This document shows positions 25,646 through 34,334 of a stretch of DNA of 64,000 nucleotides, one piece after another. Numbering within the stretch: the stretch's first letter is position 1; each line of letters begins with the position of its first letter. The DNA lies in the NCBI RefSeq assembly GCF_004123835.1, contig NZ_MZMU01000022.1, forward strand, positions 1-64,000. The letters are read 5' to 3'. Source of the DNA: Rhizobium leguminosarum. Its GTDB lineage: Bacteria; Pseudomonadota; Alphaproteobacteria; Rhizobiales; Rhizobiaceae. A program made the translations under genes and the position numbers. The notes below the pieces were generated by a model. The model was given only the letters and a program-made list of their open reading frames with translations. It was not told the DNA's origin and did not search any database.

Positions 25646-26833
25646 TCAGGAATGGCGGCCGGCCAGGGCAGCGAGGGCAGCCGAACCTGCGAGAAGGCAG
25701 GCGGCCAGCAGGAAGGTGCTCCACCATCCCGCAGTGTCGAACAGCATGCCGCCGGCCAAAGCGCCGCCGGCAATGGCGAGCTGGATCAGCGCCACCTGCA
25801 GTCCGCCTGCCGCTTCCAGTTCGCCGGGGACGATGGCGGCCATCCAGGTGTTCCAGGCGACCGGAATGGGGGTCGAGAAAAATCCCCACATGACGAGCAG
25901 AGAAGCGGTCGCCACTGCGAACGGCCCGAGCGCGATCAGCAGCAGGGCGAGGACCGCAAGGGCCGCCGGCAATCCGACGAGAACGAGGAGGAGGTGACGG
26001 CGGGCGACGAAGCCGATGACGGAGGTTCCGGCCAGCCCGCCGACGCCAAGGCCGAGAAGCACCATGGACAGGACATTCAATTCCAGCCCCGTGACGCCTT
26101 CGAGGAATGGGCGAAGGTAAATGGACAATGCGTTCTGGCCGATGAAGGCCAGACCGGTCGCAGCCATTCCGATCGCGAATCTACGATTGCGCAGCAAGCC
26201 GAATATTCTGGCGACCGAGACGGTTGATATCGCGGGCATGCTCGGCAGGGCGATCAGTTGCCAGATGAGCCCCGCAATTGCGATCGGCACAGTGATCAGG
26301 AAAGTGCCGCGCCATCCGATCAGCCCGCCGAGAAAACTGCCGAGCGGCGCAGCAAGGACGAGCGCGAATGCGGTGCCGCCCTGAAGCAGGGCAATGGCCT
26401 TGGGCAGGTCACGGCTCGATGCCAGGCGTGCCAGAATGGCCGTCGACAGCGACCAGAAGCCGCCGATCGAAATGCCCACCAGGACCCGTCCAACGAGAAA
26501 GACAAGGAAGTTGGGCGCCAGCGCAACCGCCAGGCTCGAAGCAGCGAGAACCGCCGTATAGAGCAAGACGACCGTCCTCCGGTCGATCTTCGTCAGGATT
26601 GCATTGCCGAAAAGGCTGGTGGCAACCGCAAAGACTCCGGACACGGTGATTGCCAATCCGGCTTGCCCCTCCGACACCGAGAGGTCCTTGGCGATCGGGG
26701 TCAGAAGGCTCACAGGGAGAAATTCCAACCCCACCAGAAGGAAAGTCAGAAGCGAGAGACAGGTCACCGCGCTCCAGCGGGTCGCCGCGCCTTCTCTCAG
26801 AGAGGTCTCATTCAATGTCAGCTCGATGCCCAT
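25646..26833 (-). CDS. MFS transporter, DHA1 (arabinose/drug efflux-like) family
   Basis: A 395-residue inner-membrane carrier with 12 predicted helices. Features are LPVSLLTPIAKDLSVSEGQA at the first loop, GRVLVGISIGGFWSLSTAI around helix 4, and PLGSFLGGLIGWRGTFL for the helix 5 motif C region. This pattern is that of AraJ/NepI-type proton-driven exporters. It is the first gene of a minus-strand operon with an SDR and a Tat-exported protein, and is divergent from a LysR gene 94 bases away. Confidence 0.9.
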   Translation of the reverse strand: MGIELTLNETSLREGAATRWSAVTCLSLLTFLLVGLEFLPVSLLTPIAKDLSVSEGQAGLAITVSGVFAVATSLFGNAILTKIDRRTVVLLYTAVLAASSLAVALAPNFLVFLVGRVLVGISIGGFWSLSTAILARLASSRDLPKAIALLQGGTAFALVLAAPLGSFLGGLIGWRGTFLITVPIAIAGLIWQLIALPSMPAISTVSVARIFGLLRNRRFAIGMAATGLAFIGQNALSIYLRPFLEGVTGLELNVLSMVLLGLGVGGLAGTSVIGFVARRHLLLVLVGLPAALAVLALLLIALGPFAVATASLLVMWGFFSTPIPVAWNTWMAAIVPGELEAAGGLQVALIQLAIAGGALAGGMLFDTAGWWSTFLLAACLLAGSAALAALAGRHS

Positions 26834-26927
26834 GCATGGTCTCCTGTCCGGTGCCAGAGAGATAGCCGGACTGGTTTTGCACGACTAGAAGCTATAATCT
26901 GAACGTCGTGATGAAGGAGATTCAACA

Positions 26928-27824
26928 ATGCGGCGCGATGAGTTCACCGAAATGCGTGCGTTTCTGGAGGTGGCTCGGGAGCGGAGTTTTACGCGCGCCG
27001 CATCCAAGCTGGGTGTCACGCGCTCGGCGCTCAGCCATACGATCAGCGCGCTCGAAGCGCGGCTCGGCGTCCGGCTTCTCTCCCGCACGACGCGTGATGT
27101 GGCGCCCACGGCGGCCGGCGCGCGCCTCGTGGAAAGCATTCAACCGCATTTCGAAGGCATCGCAGCGGAGGTCAGTGCCATCAGCGCACTGCGCGACAGG
27201 CCCTCGGGTCATATCAGGCTCGTGTGTCCCGACGATGCCGTCGACCTCGTGTTCCGTTCAAGGCTCCCGGCATTTTTGCGCGACTATCCTGATATCAGCG
27301 TGGAACTCATCGTCGACAACGGTTTCACGAATATCGTCGAACGCCAGTTCGATGCCGGCGTGCGGCTCGGCGAAGCGATTGCGCGCGACATGGTGGCCGC
27401 TCGCATCGGTCCCGACGTTTCCTACACCGTGGTCGGATCGCCGGAATATTTTGCGGGCCGCTCCGCGCCTGCGACCCCGCACGACCTGACGGACCACAAT
27501 TGCGTCAACCTGCGGCTTCCGACGTCAGGCGCGCTCTATGCCTGGGAGTTCGAAAAGGATGGTCGCGAGTTCAGCGTTCGCGTGGAGGGCCAGCTCGTGA
27601 TGAGCAACATAGGACCGGCGATCAATGCCGCTCTCGATGGCGCGGGGCTGTCCTATGTGCCGAGGGACCTCATCCGGCAATATTTGAACAGCGGTCAACT
27701 GATGGAAGTGCTCGCGGACTGGGCGCCGACGTTCCAAGGCTATCATCTCTATTACCCCAGCCGCCGCCATCCATCTCCTGCTTTCTCTGCCTTCGTCGAA
27801 GCCTTCCGATACCGGCAGAGGTAG
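26928..27824 (+). CDS. LysR-family transcriptional regulator
   Basis: A 298-residue LTTR. HTH: MRAFLEVARERSFTRAASKLG, VTRSALSHTISALE. Effector domain begins GHIRLVCPDDAVDLVF. ATG 26928 has GGAG about 8 bases upstream. It is divergent from the MFS-SDR operon, its probable target. It ends just before a strong bidirectional hairpin. Confidence 0.92.
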   Translation: MRRDEFTEMRAFLEVARERSFTRAASKLGVTRSALSHTISALEARLGVRLLSRTTRDVAPTAAGARLVESIQPHFEGIAAEVSAISALRDRPSGHIRLVCPDDAVDLVFRSRLPAFLRDYPDISVELIVDNGFTNIVERQFDAGVRLGEAIARDMVAARIGPDVSYTVVGSPEYFAGRSAPATPHDLTDHNCVNLRLPTSGALYAWEFEKDGREFSVRVEGQLVMSNIGPAINAALDGAGLSYVPRDLIRQYLNSGQLMEVLADWAPTFQGYHLYYPSRRHPSPAFSAFVEAFRYRQR

Positions 27825-27828
27825 CCTC

Positions 27829-27854
27829 AAGGGGCGCAGCCCGCTGCGCCCCTT
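27829..27854. terminator. Bidirectional terminator between convergent genes
   Basis: An 11-bp perfect stem (27829-27839 with 27844-27854) with a CCCG loop, A-rich on one side and T-rich on the other. It serves the LysR gene and the convergent SDR gene, whose pre-frameshift end would be at 27868. Confidence 0.8.
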
Positions 27855-27910
27855 TGCTCGCTGGTGGTTATCGAGCGCTGTCGATGATTGCGCCGCCGTC
27901 GGGAGCGAGG

Positions 27911-28612
27911 CTAGCCGGTGATGAACTGCGAGTCCTTGCTGGCAAGGAACAGGACCACCGGGGCAATATCCTCTTCCGGCGAACCGAAACGAGCCAGCGC
28001 GCTCATCGGCGGAGGAACCTCCTTTTCCGCAGCACCCCAGGTGTCCGCGATCGGCAGAACGTTGTTCACGGTGATCTTGTCGGCGCCCCATTCGCGTGCC
28101 GCTGTGCGGGTCAGCGCGCGCACCGCCTCCTTGGCCATGTTGTAAGGGCCATAACCAGCCAGTCCGCTGGTGCCGGCCATCGAGCCGAAGTTGATGATCC
28201 GGCCTTCTCCGCTTTCCCTCAGGTGAGGATAGCAGGCCTGCATGAAGAGCAGATAGGCGATCGGCCCGGTATCGAAGTTCCGTTGCAGTTGCTCGACCGA
28301 AAGGTCGATGACCGAAGACAGGACCGCAGAACCATCGAAAGCATTGTTCACGAGAATGTCGATGCGGCCATATGTTGCGACAACCTTGTCCACAGCGGCC
28401 GTGATCTGATCGGCTTCACCGACGTCGCAGACGACGCCGAGCGCGGTGCCGCCCGCTTCGACGATATCCGCGACAACGCGTTCGACGCCTTCGGATGTCC
28501 GCGAGAGAATTGCGACCTTCGCGCCTTCGGCCGCAAACAGCTTTGCGGTGGCGCGGCCAATGCCGCGGCTTGCGCCTGTGACGATGGCAACTTTTCCATT
28601 GAGTCGACCCAT
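27911..28612 (-). CDS. Short-chain dehydrogenase/reductase with frameshifted C terminus
   Basis: A classical SDR, 233 residues as it stands. Cofactor motif VAIVTGASRGIGRATAKLF, NNAF in place of NNAG, catalytic Ser in INFGSMAG, and a YNMAK (YxxxK) dyad. The protein stops at DSQFITG, where family members continue into a conserved Asp-Gly-Gly tail. Ignoring one base at the stop gives SLAPDGGAIIDSAR, then TAA at 27868, so a single-base insertion seems to have removed 14 residues. ATG 28612 has GGAG upstream. The neighbouring gene is a DoxX-like protein on the same strand. Confidence 0.87.
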   Translation of the reverse strand: MGRLNGKVAIVTGASRGIGRATAKLFAAEGAKVAILSRTSEGVERVVADIVEAGGTALGVVCDVGEADQITAAVDKVVATYGRIDILVNNAFDGSAVLSSVIDLSVEQLQRNFDTGPIAYLLFMQACYPHLRESGEGRIINFGSMAGTSGLAGYGPYNMAKEAVRALTRTAAREWGADKITVNNVLPIADTWGAAEKEVPPPMSALARFGSPEEDIAPVVLFLASKDSQFITG

Positions 28613-28652
28613 GTGTATCTCCATTTGGTGGGGCTTGGGAATCATCGAGACG

Positions 28653-29045
28653 TCAGAGCGCAGCGGCCTGGACGTAAGGGGAGGGCATGTCGCGGGCGTC
28701 GTTCTGCGTCATGAACGAGGCGACCAGCAGCGCGAGGCCGATCGCCGCGGGCAGGGCGCCGGCGGGTTTTCGAATGCCGATATGCGCCAGGCCCGAGAGC
28801 AGCAGGTGAAAGAAGATGCCGGCATAGGCGAGCTCGCTGAGCGGCACGCTGACACGTGAAAGGATCGCGACCGGGCCGAGAATCTTGATGACGATCATGA
28901 ACGGAATAAGAAAGGGAGCCGTATATCCGAGCTCCGCCAGAACCTGGCGAACCCAGTCCCGCTTGGTGACATAGATGGCGGCTGAGGCGAAGTAGAGCAC
29001 GGATAGAAGTGCCGTGCTGATCCAGTACATGTAAAATTCAGGCAT
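28653..29045 (-). CDS. DoxX-family small membrane protein
   Basis: A 130-residue inner-membrane protein with four hydrophobic segments (YWISTALLSVLYFASAAIYV, APFLIPFMIVIKILGPVAIL, LAYAGIFFHLLLSGLAHIGI, LPAAIGLALLVASF). DoxX-like proteins are often linked to quinone or thiol redox chemistry. It precedes an SDR by about 40 bases on the same strand and is divergent from an HxlR regulator, so it is probably the first gene of a small HxlR-controlled operon. Confidence 0.88.
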   Translation of the reverse strand: MPEFYMYWISTALLSVLYFASAAIYVTKRDWVRQVLAELGYTAPFLIPFMIVIKILGPVAILSRVSVPLSELAYAGIFFHLLLSGLAHIGIRKPAGALPAAIGLALLVASFMTQNDARDMPSPYVQAAAL

Positions 29046-29170
29046 GAGTTCATCCCTGTCGCTGCCCAGGCAGCAACATTCCTCTCGTCGGGTCTGTCTG
29101 TTTGTTTTAAGAGGCGCTTTTACTGCGCTCCCTTGTGCATGCAGAGAAATGTCGCCTAAGATTTATATTT

Positions 29171-29192
29171 GCAAGTAGGATGAATTACTTGC
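29171..29192. promoter_or_regulatory. Probable HxlR operator
   Basis: GCAAGTA (29171-29177) and its perfect inverse TACTTGC (29186-29192), 8 bases apart, end 8 bases before the HxlR start codon and lie between the divergent genes. This suits autoregulation and control of the doxX-SDR pair. Confidence 0.6.
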
Positions 29193-29199
29193 TGCTAGT

Positions 29200-29580
29200 A
29201 TGGAAAACCAGACTATGGCCGATGGCGAAATCAATATGCATGAGGAGATGCGGCGCGCATTCGCGCTGCTCTCCGGCAAATGGAAGCTGGAAATCATGTG
29301 GCTGCTCAATCGGCGGGTCTACCGTTTTGGCGAGTTGAGAAAGGCTATTCCCGGCATCACCCAGCACATGCTGACGGCGCAACTACGCGAGCTCGAAGCA
29401 GACGGCCTCATATCTCGCACCGTCTTTGCGGAGGTTCCCCCGCGCGTCGAATATGAGATCACGCAAAAAGCGCGCGGCCTCGGCCCCACGATGGAGGCGT
29501 TGACGGCGTGGTGGAACGAGTACGGCAAAAGCGTGCCGGTGAAACCGAGCGCACGCGGCCGCAAAGCGAGAGACGTCTGA
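29200..29580 (+). CDS. HxlR-family winged-helix regulator
   Basis: A 126-residue MarR/HxlR-type DNA-binding protein. Typical stretches are LLSGKWKLEIMWLL, RFGELRKAIPGITQHMLTAQ, LRELEADGLISRTVFAEVPP and RVEYEITQKARGL. No N-terminal sensing cysteine is evident, unlike HypR or YodB types. It is divergent from the doxX-SDR pair with a perfect inverted repeat in the gap. Confidence 0.93.
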   Translation: MENQTMADGEINMHEEMRRAFALLSGKWKLEIMWLLNRRVYRFGELRKAIPGITQHMLTAQLRELEADGLISRTVFAEVPPRVEYEITQKARGLGPTMEALTAWWNEYGKSVPVKPSARGRKARDV

Positions 29581-29629
29581 ACTGCCTGGGAGACAATTGC
29601 CGCTATTGCAACCGCTTATTCGTTCATGA

Positions 29630-30124
29630 TCATGAAAGACTCGAGCCGAACTTGTCCCAGCCTTCCTTGATCGTCTCCATCGCGACATTGGTCGAGGTGT
29701 TGGCAACGTGGGGCAGCGTCGAGATGCGCTCGCCGAGAACGCGGCGGTAGCGGCCGATATCGCGGGTGCGGATCTTCAGGAGATAATCGAACCTGCCGGC
29801 GATCATGTGGCACTCCTCGACTTCGCTGATCTTCTTGATGGCCTCGTTGAAGCTTTTCAACGCATGCTCGCGGGTATCGGAGAGCTTCACCTCGACGAAA
29901 GCGATGTGGTCGAGCTGCATTTTCGACGGATTGAGGACGGCCTTGAAGCCTTCGATATATCCTTCGCTGATCAACCTTTTGAAGCGGATCTGGCACGGCG
30001 TCTTCGACAATCCGACACGCGCGGCCAGATCGGTGATCGACAGCCTGCCGTCCTCGGTGAGCGCGGTGAGGATCTTTCTGTCGAACTGGTCCAATTCACT
30101 AAAGATGTCGGTTTCAGTAGCCAT
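29630..30124 (-). CDS. putR: Lrp/AsnC-type proline utilisation regulator
   Basis: A 164-residue Lrp-family regulator with an N-terminal HTH (LSITDLAARVGLSKTPCQIRF) and a C-terminal ligand-binding (RAM) domain (HIAFVEVKLSDTREHALKSF, VEECHMIAGRFDYLLKI). It is divergent from putA. In rhizobia and agrobacteria PutR activates putA in response to proline. ATG 30124 aligns with the family N terminus, and upstream codons lie in the putA promoter region. The Lrp consensus is loose and I could not place a site. Confidence 0.92.
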   Translation of the reverse strand: MATETDIFSELDQFDRKILTALTEDGRLSITDLAARVGLSKTPCQIRFKRLISEGYIEGFKAVLNPSKMQLDHIAFVEVKLSDTREHALKSFNEAIKKISEVEECHMIAGRFDYLLKIRTRDIGRYRRVLGERISTLPHVANTSTNVAMETIKEGWDKFGSSLS

Positions 30125-30274
30125 TTGAACTCTCGTGGGCGGATTAATAAGTTCATACAGCCTGGAAACTGTTGAAATCAAGTGAGATTGCGATTTGCGA
30201 TTATGATAGATTATCCGCCGGGCAGAAGAGTGCTGAAATCGGTATCGGCGCCGCGCTCAAAGCGGGGATCATAC

Positions 30275-30496
30275 ATGCATAACAAAGAAGCGGATGACGA
30301 TCGGACGCCGGATCTGCTCGCTCACTACCGGCCGCTGGCGATCAGGGCCGTGGCCGCGGCGCTCACCCTCAAGCGCGACAGACGGATGCGCGCCCGCTGC
30401 GAGAGACGGAATATTCCGGCCCCGCCTGCACGGACGATGCACAGTGGGACGACGAGCCCGGCATCTCGTTCATCCGTTAAACCAGAAATCGATTGA
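30275..30496 (+). CDS. Possible small hypothetical protein
   Basis: A 73-codon frame in the putR-putA gap. It starts with ATG behind GGGGA and reads MHNKEADDDRTPDLLAHY, then RPLAIRAVAAAL, reminiscent of short basic alphaproteobacterial proteins of unknown role. The arginine- and serine-rich tail has no features. It may simply be untranslated putA leader. Reported at low confidence because the spacing (12 bases to putA) would suit a leader gene. Confidence 0.3.
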   Translation: MHNKEADDDRTPDLLAHYRPLAIRAVAAALTLKRDRRMRARCERRNIPAPPARTMHSGTTSPASRSSVKPEID

Positions 30497-30508
30497 ATAG
30501 GGACTCTC

Positions 30509-33500
30509 ATGTTGAACGCAGCGATCGACCCCGCCCCCTCCAATGATCCGGCCGACGGCGCGCCGTTTTCCGGCTTTGCCCCACCGATCCGACCGCAATC
30601 CGAACTTCGCCAGGCTATCACGGCAGCCTATCGCCGGCCGGAAACCGAATGCCTGCCGCCGCTCGTTGCAGCAGCGCGCGTCTCCGAGGCAAAACGCTAT
30701 GACATTCGCAGCACGGCCCGCAGCCTGATTGAAGCATTGCGCGCCAAGCACAAGGGAACCGGTGTCGAAGGGCTGGTGCAGGAATACTCGCTCTCCAGCC
30801 AGGAAGGCGTGGCGCTGATGTGCCTCGCCGAAGCGCTGCTGCGCATTCCCGATACCGAAACCCGGGACGCGCTCATCCGCGACAAGATCGCCGAAGGCAA
30901 CTGGACCTCCCACATCGGCGGCGGAAAATCCATGTTCGTCAATGCCGCCACCTGGGGGCTCGTCGTCACCGGCAAGCTCACCTCGACGGTCAACGACCGG
31001 AGCCTGTCGGCAGCGCTGACGCGGCTGATCTCGCGCGCCGGCGAGCCGGTCATTCGTCGCGGCGTCGATATGGCGATGCGCATGATGGGCGAGCAGTTCG
31101 TCACCGGTGAAACGATCGCAGAGGCGCTGAAGCGCGCCCGGCCGCTGGAAGCGCGCGGTTTCCGCTATTCCTACGACATGCTGGGCGAGGCTGCGACGAC
31201 CGCCGCCGACGCGGAGCGCTATTTCAAGGATTACGAAAAGGCGATCCACGCCATCGGCAAGGCGTCGGACGGGCGCGGCATCTATGACGGCCCGGGCATA
31301 TCGATCAAGCTTTCGGCCCTGCATCCCCGTTACGTGAGGTCGCAGGCCGGCAGGGTGATGAGCGAGCTGCTCCCGAAGGTCAAGGCGCTGGCCGTTCTCG
31401 CCAAGACCTATGATATCGGCCTCAATATCGACGCCGAGGAGGCCGATCGGCTGGAGCTTTCACTCGATCTCCTCGAGGAGCTTTGTTTTGCCCCGGAACT
31501 TGCAGGATGGAACGGGCTGGGCTTTGTCGTGCAGGCCTATGGCAAGCGCTGCCCCTTCGTCCTCGACTATATCATCGATCTCGCGCGCCGCTCCGGGCGC
31601 CGGGTCATGGTCCGTCTCGTCAAGGGCGCCTATTGGGATGCGGAGATCAAGCGCGCCCAGCTGGACGGTCTCGATGACTATCCGGTCTATACCCGCAAGA
31701 TCTACACCGATGTCGCCTACGTCGCCTGCGCGCGCAAGCTGCTCGACGCTCCGGATGCGGTCTTCCCACAATTTGCCACCCATAATGCGCAGACGCTCGC
31801 CACGATCTATCGTCTGGCGGGTCCTGATTTCACCGTCGGCAAATACGAGTTCCAATGCCTGCATGGCATGGGCGAACCTCTCTACGACGAGGTCGTCGGC
31901 AAGGAAAAGCTCGACCGGCCCTGCCGCATCTATGCGCCTGTGGGAACACATGAGACGCTGCTCGCCTATCTGGTTCGACGCCTTCTGGAAAACGGCGCCA
32001 ATTCCTCCTTCGTGCACCGCATCTCCGATCCGAATGTCTCGGTTGAGGCACTGATCGCCGATCCCGCCGAAATCGTTGCAGCCATGCCCGTTATTGGCGC
32101 GCCGCACGCGCAGATCGCTTCGCCAAAGGCTCTTTACGGCAACGCCCGGGCCAATTCCGATGGTCTCGATCTCTCGAACGAGGCGACCCTTTCCGATCTG
32201 GCGCAGGTGCTCGCCGCCTCGGCAGCGAACCCGTGGCATGCGCTTCCGATCCTTGCCGATGGCTCGACGGATGGGGTGACGCGTGAGGTGCTCAATCCTG
32301 CCAATCACCGCGACGTCGTCGGCACGGTCACCGAGCTGAAGGTCGAAGACGCCGCCCGTATCGTTCGCATGGCTGCCGAGCATGCGCCGCAATGGGCGGC
32401 CGTGCCGCCGGCCGAGCGTGCCGCCTGCCTGGAGCGGGCCGCCGACATCATGCAGGCCCGCATCAAGGTGCTGATGGGCATCGTCATGCGTGAGGCCGGC
32501 AAATCCGCGGCCAATGCCGTCGGCGAAGTGCGTGAGGCCATCGATTTCCTGCGCTATTACGCCGAGCAGGCTCGCAAAACCCTCGGCCCCTCGCATGCGC
32601 CTCTCGGCCCGATCGTCTGCATCAGCCCGTGGAATTTTCCGCTGGCGATTTTCACCGGGCAGGTCGCCGCAGCCTTGGTGGCAGGCAATCCCGTGCTTGC
32701 CAAACCTGCCGGCGTCACGCCGATCATCGCGTCGGAGAGCGTCAAGATCCTCCACGAGGCGGGCGTGCCTGTCGGTGCCCTGCAGTTCGTGCCCGGCAGC
32801 GGCCGTCTCGGCGCCGGCATGGTCGGGGCGGAGGAGACTGCAGGCGTCATGTTTACCGGGTCGACCGAAGTTGCCCGCATGATCCAGGCGCAACTGGCCG
32901 AACGGCTGTCAGCAAGCGGCAAGCCGATTCCGCTGATTGCCGAAACCGGCGGCCAGAACGGCATGATCGTCGACTCCTCGGCATTGGCCGAGCAGGTGGT
33001 GGCCGACGTCATTGCTTCTGCTTTCGATAGCGCCGGTCAGCGCTGCTCGGCGCTCAGGGTTCTTTGCCTTCAGGACGATGTGGCCGACAGGACCCTCAAT
33101 ATGCTGAAGGGCGCCTTCCGCGAGCTGACGATCGGCCGGACCGATCGGCTGAGCATCGATGTCGGCCCAGTCATCAACGACAGCGCCAAAACGGAGATCG
33201 ACCAGCATATCGAGTATATGCGCGGCTTGGGCCGCAAGGTGGATCAGCTGGCGCTGCCCGAAAGCGCTGCGGCGGGGACCTTCGTTCCGCCGACGATCAT
33301 CGAAATCAAGTCGCTGTCGGACCTGACGAGGGAGGTCTTCGGACCGGTGCTGCATGTCATCCGTTTCAAGCGAAACGGGCTCGACAGGCTGATCGACGAC
33401 ATCAACGCATCGGGTTACGGCCTCACATTCGGGCTTCACACCCGGCTCGATGAGACGATCGCGCATGTGACCAGCCGCATCAAGGCCGGCAACCTCTACG

Positions 33501-34216
33501 TCAACCGGAACATCATCGGCGCGGTCGTCGGCGTGCAGCCTTTCGGCGGCCGCGGCCTGTCGGGCACCGGTCCGAAGGCCGGCGGTCCTCTTTATATCGG
33601 CCGGCTGGTGCAGCGTGCGCCCGTGCCGCCGCAGCAGGATTCCGTTCATACGGATCTCGCCCTTCGTGACTACATCGTCTGGCTCGACAAGAAGGGCCTG
33701 TCGGGCGAGGGGGAAGCGGCGCGCGGATATGCAAGCCGCTCGGCGCTCGGGCTCGAACGTGAACTCACCGGTCCGGTGGGCGAGCTCAATCTCTACGCGC
33801 TCCATCCCCGCGGCCGTATTCTCCTCGTGCCGCAGACGGAAGGCGGGCTTCATCGCCAGATCGCCGCAGCCCTATCGACCGGCAACCACATCGTCGTGGA
33901 CGCGGGTTCCCTATCGAAGTCAGTCCTGGCGGATCTTCCGGCGGCTGTCGCCGGCCGGATTTCCTGGACATCGGATTGGGAAAAGGACGGGCCGTTCTCC
34001 GGCGCGCTCGTCGAAGGAGACCGCGACAGGGTTCTGGCCGTCAATCAGAAGATCGCTCACCTGCCCGGTCCGCTGCTGCTGGTCCAGGCCGCGACGACCG
34101 AGGAATTGGCGGGCGATCCCGAAGCCTATTGCCTGAATTGGCTGCTCGAGGAGGTGTCGACGTCGATCAACACCGCGGCTGCCGGCGGCAATGCAAGCCT
34201 GATGGCCATCGGCTGA
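30509..34216 (+). CDS. putA: Bifunctional proline dehydrogenase / L-glutamate gamma-semialdehyde dehydrogenase
   Basis: A 1235-residue enzyme oxidising proline to glutamate in two channelled steps. The proline dehydrogenase barrel (about residues 190-480) has YSYDMLGEAATT, ISIKLSALHPRY, RLVKGAYWDAEIK and ATHNAQT. The aldehyde dehydrogenase domain (about 580-1040) has PWNFPLAIFTG, FTGSTEVARMI, AETGGQNGMIVD, the catalytic cysteine in SAGQRCSALR, and EVFGPVLHVI. There is no N-terminal ribbon-helix-helix DNA-binding domain, in keeping with a separate regulator, the divergent putR. The C-terminal region resembles a degenerate ALDH-like flap. The stop is followed by two hairpins. Confidence 0.98.
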   Translation: MLNAAIDPAPSNDPADGAPFSGFAPPIRPQSELRQAITAAYRRPETECLPPLVAAARVSEAKRYDIRSTARSLIEALRAKHKGTGVEGLVQEYSLSSQEGVALMCLAEALLRIPDTETRDALIRDKIAEGNWTSHIGGGKSMFVNAATWGLVVTGKLTSTVNDRSLSAALTRLISRAGEPVIRRGVDMAMRMMGEQFVTGETIAEALKRARPLEARGFRYSYDMLGEAATTAADAERYFKDYEKAIHAIGKASDGRGIYDGPGISIKLSALHPRYVRSQAGRVMSELLPKVKALAVLAKTYDIGLNIDAEEADRLELSLDLLEELCFAPELAGWNGLGFVVQAYGKRCPFVLDYIIDLARRSGRRVMVRLVKGAYWDAEIKRAQLDGLDDYPVYTRKIYTDVAYVACARKLLDAPDAVFPQFATHNAQTLATIYRLAGPDFTVGKYEFQCLHGMGEPLYDEVVGKEKLDRPCRIYAPVGTHETLLAYLVRRLLENGANSSFVHRISDPNVSVEALIADPAEIVAAMPVIGAPHAQIASPKALYGNARANSDGLDLSNEATLSDLAQVLAASAANPWHALPILADGSTDGVTREVLNPANHRDVVGTVTELKVEDAARIVRMAAEHAPQWAAVPPAERAACLERAADIMQARIKVLMGIVMREAGKSAANAVGEVREAIDFLRYYAEQARKTLGPSHAPLGPIVCISPWNFPLAIFTGQVAAALVAGNPVLAKPAGVTPIIASESVKILHEAGVPVGALQFVPGSGRLGAGMVGAEETAGVMFTGSTEVARMIQAQLAERLSASGKPIPLIAETGGQNGMIVDSSALAEQVVADVIASAFDSAGQRCSALRVLCLQDDVADRTLNMLKGAFRELTIGRTDRLSIDVGPVINDSAKTEIDQHIEYMRGLGRKVDQLALPESAAAGTFVPPTIIEIKSLSDLTREVFGPVLHVIRFKRNGLDRLIDDINASGYGLTFGLHTRLDETIAHVTSRIKAGNLYVNRNIIGAVVGVQPFGGRGLSGTGPKAGGPLYIGRLVQRAPVPPQQDSVHTDLALRDYIVWLDKKGLSGEGEAARGYASRSALGLERELTGPVGELNLYALHPRGRILLVPQTEGGLHRQIAAALSTGNHIVVDAGSLSKSVLADLPAAVAGRISWTSDWEKDGPFSGALVEGDRDRVLAVNQKIAHLPGPLLLVQAATTEELAGDPEAYCLNWLLEEVSTSINTAAAGGNASLMAIG

Positions 34217-34224
34217 GTGACAGA

Positions 34225-34268
34225 CGAGGGCGCAGAAAATGCGCCCTCGGACGCATATTACATGCGTC
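34225..34268 (+). terminator. Double hairpin after putA
   Basis: A 10-bp stem CGAGGGCGCA/TGCGCCCTCG with a GAAAA loop (34225-34249) is followed at once by GACGCAT/ATGCGTC (34250-34268). It ends putA transcription and marks the edge of the accessory island. Confidence 0.65.
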
Positions 34269-34334
34269 GATGAAATTCGAAATGGTCATGCACGATATTG
34301 AGGTCTTGCTTGCTCGTGCAATCGCAGGGGTACG

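Noticed and set aside
31460..32893. 477-codon minus-strand frame within putA
   Set aside because: Antisense shadow of a well-supported gene with no recognisable domain.
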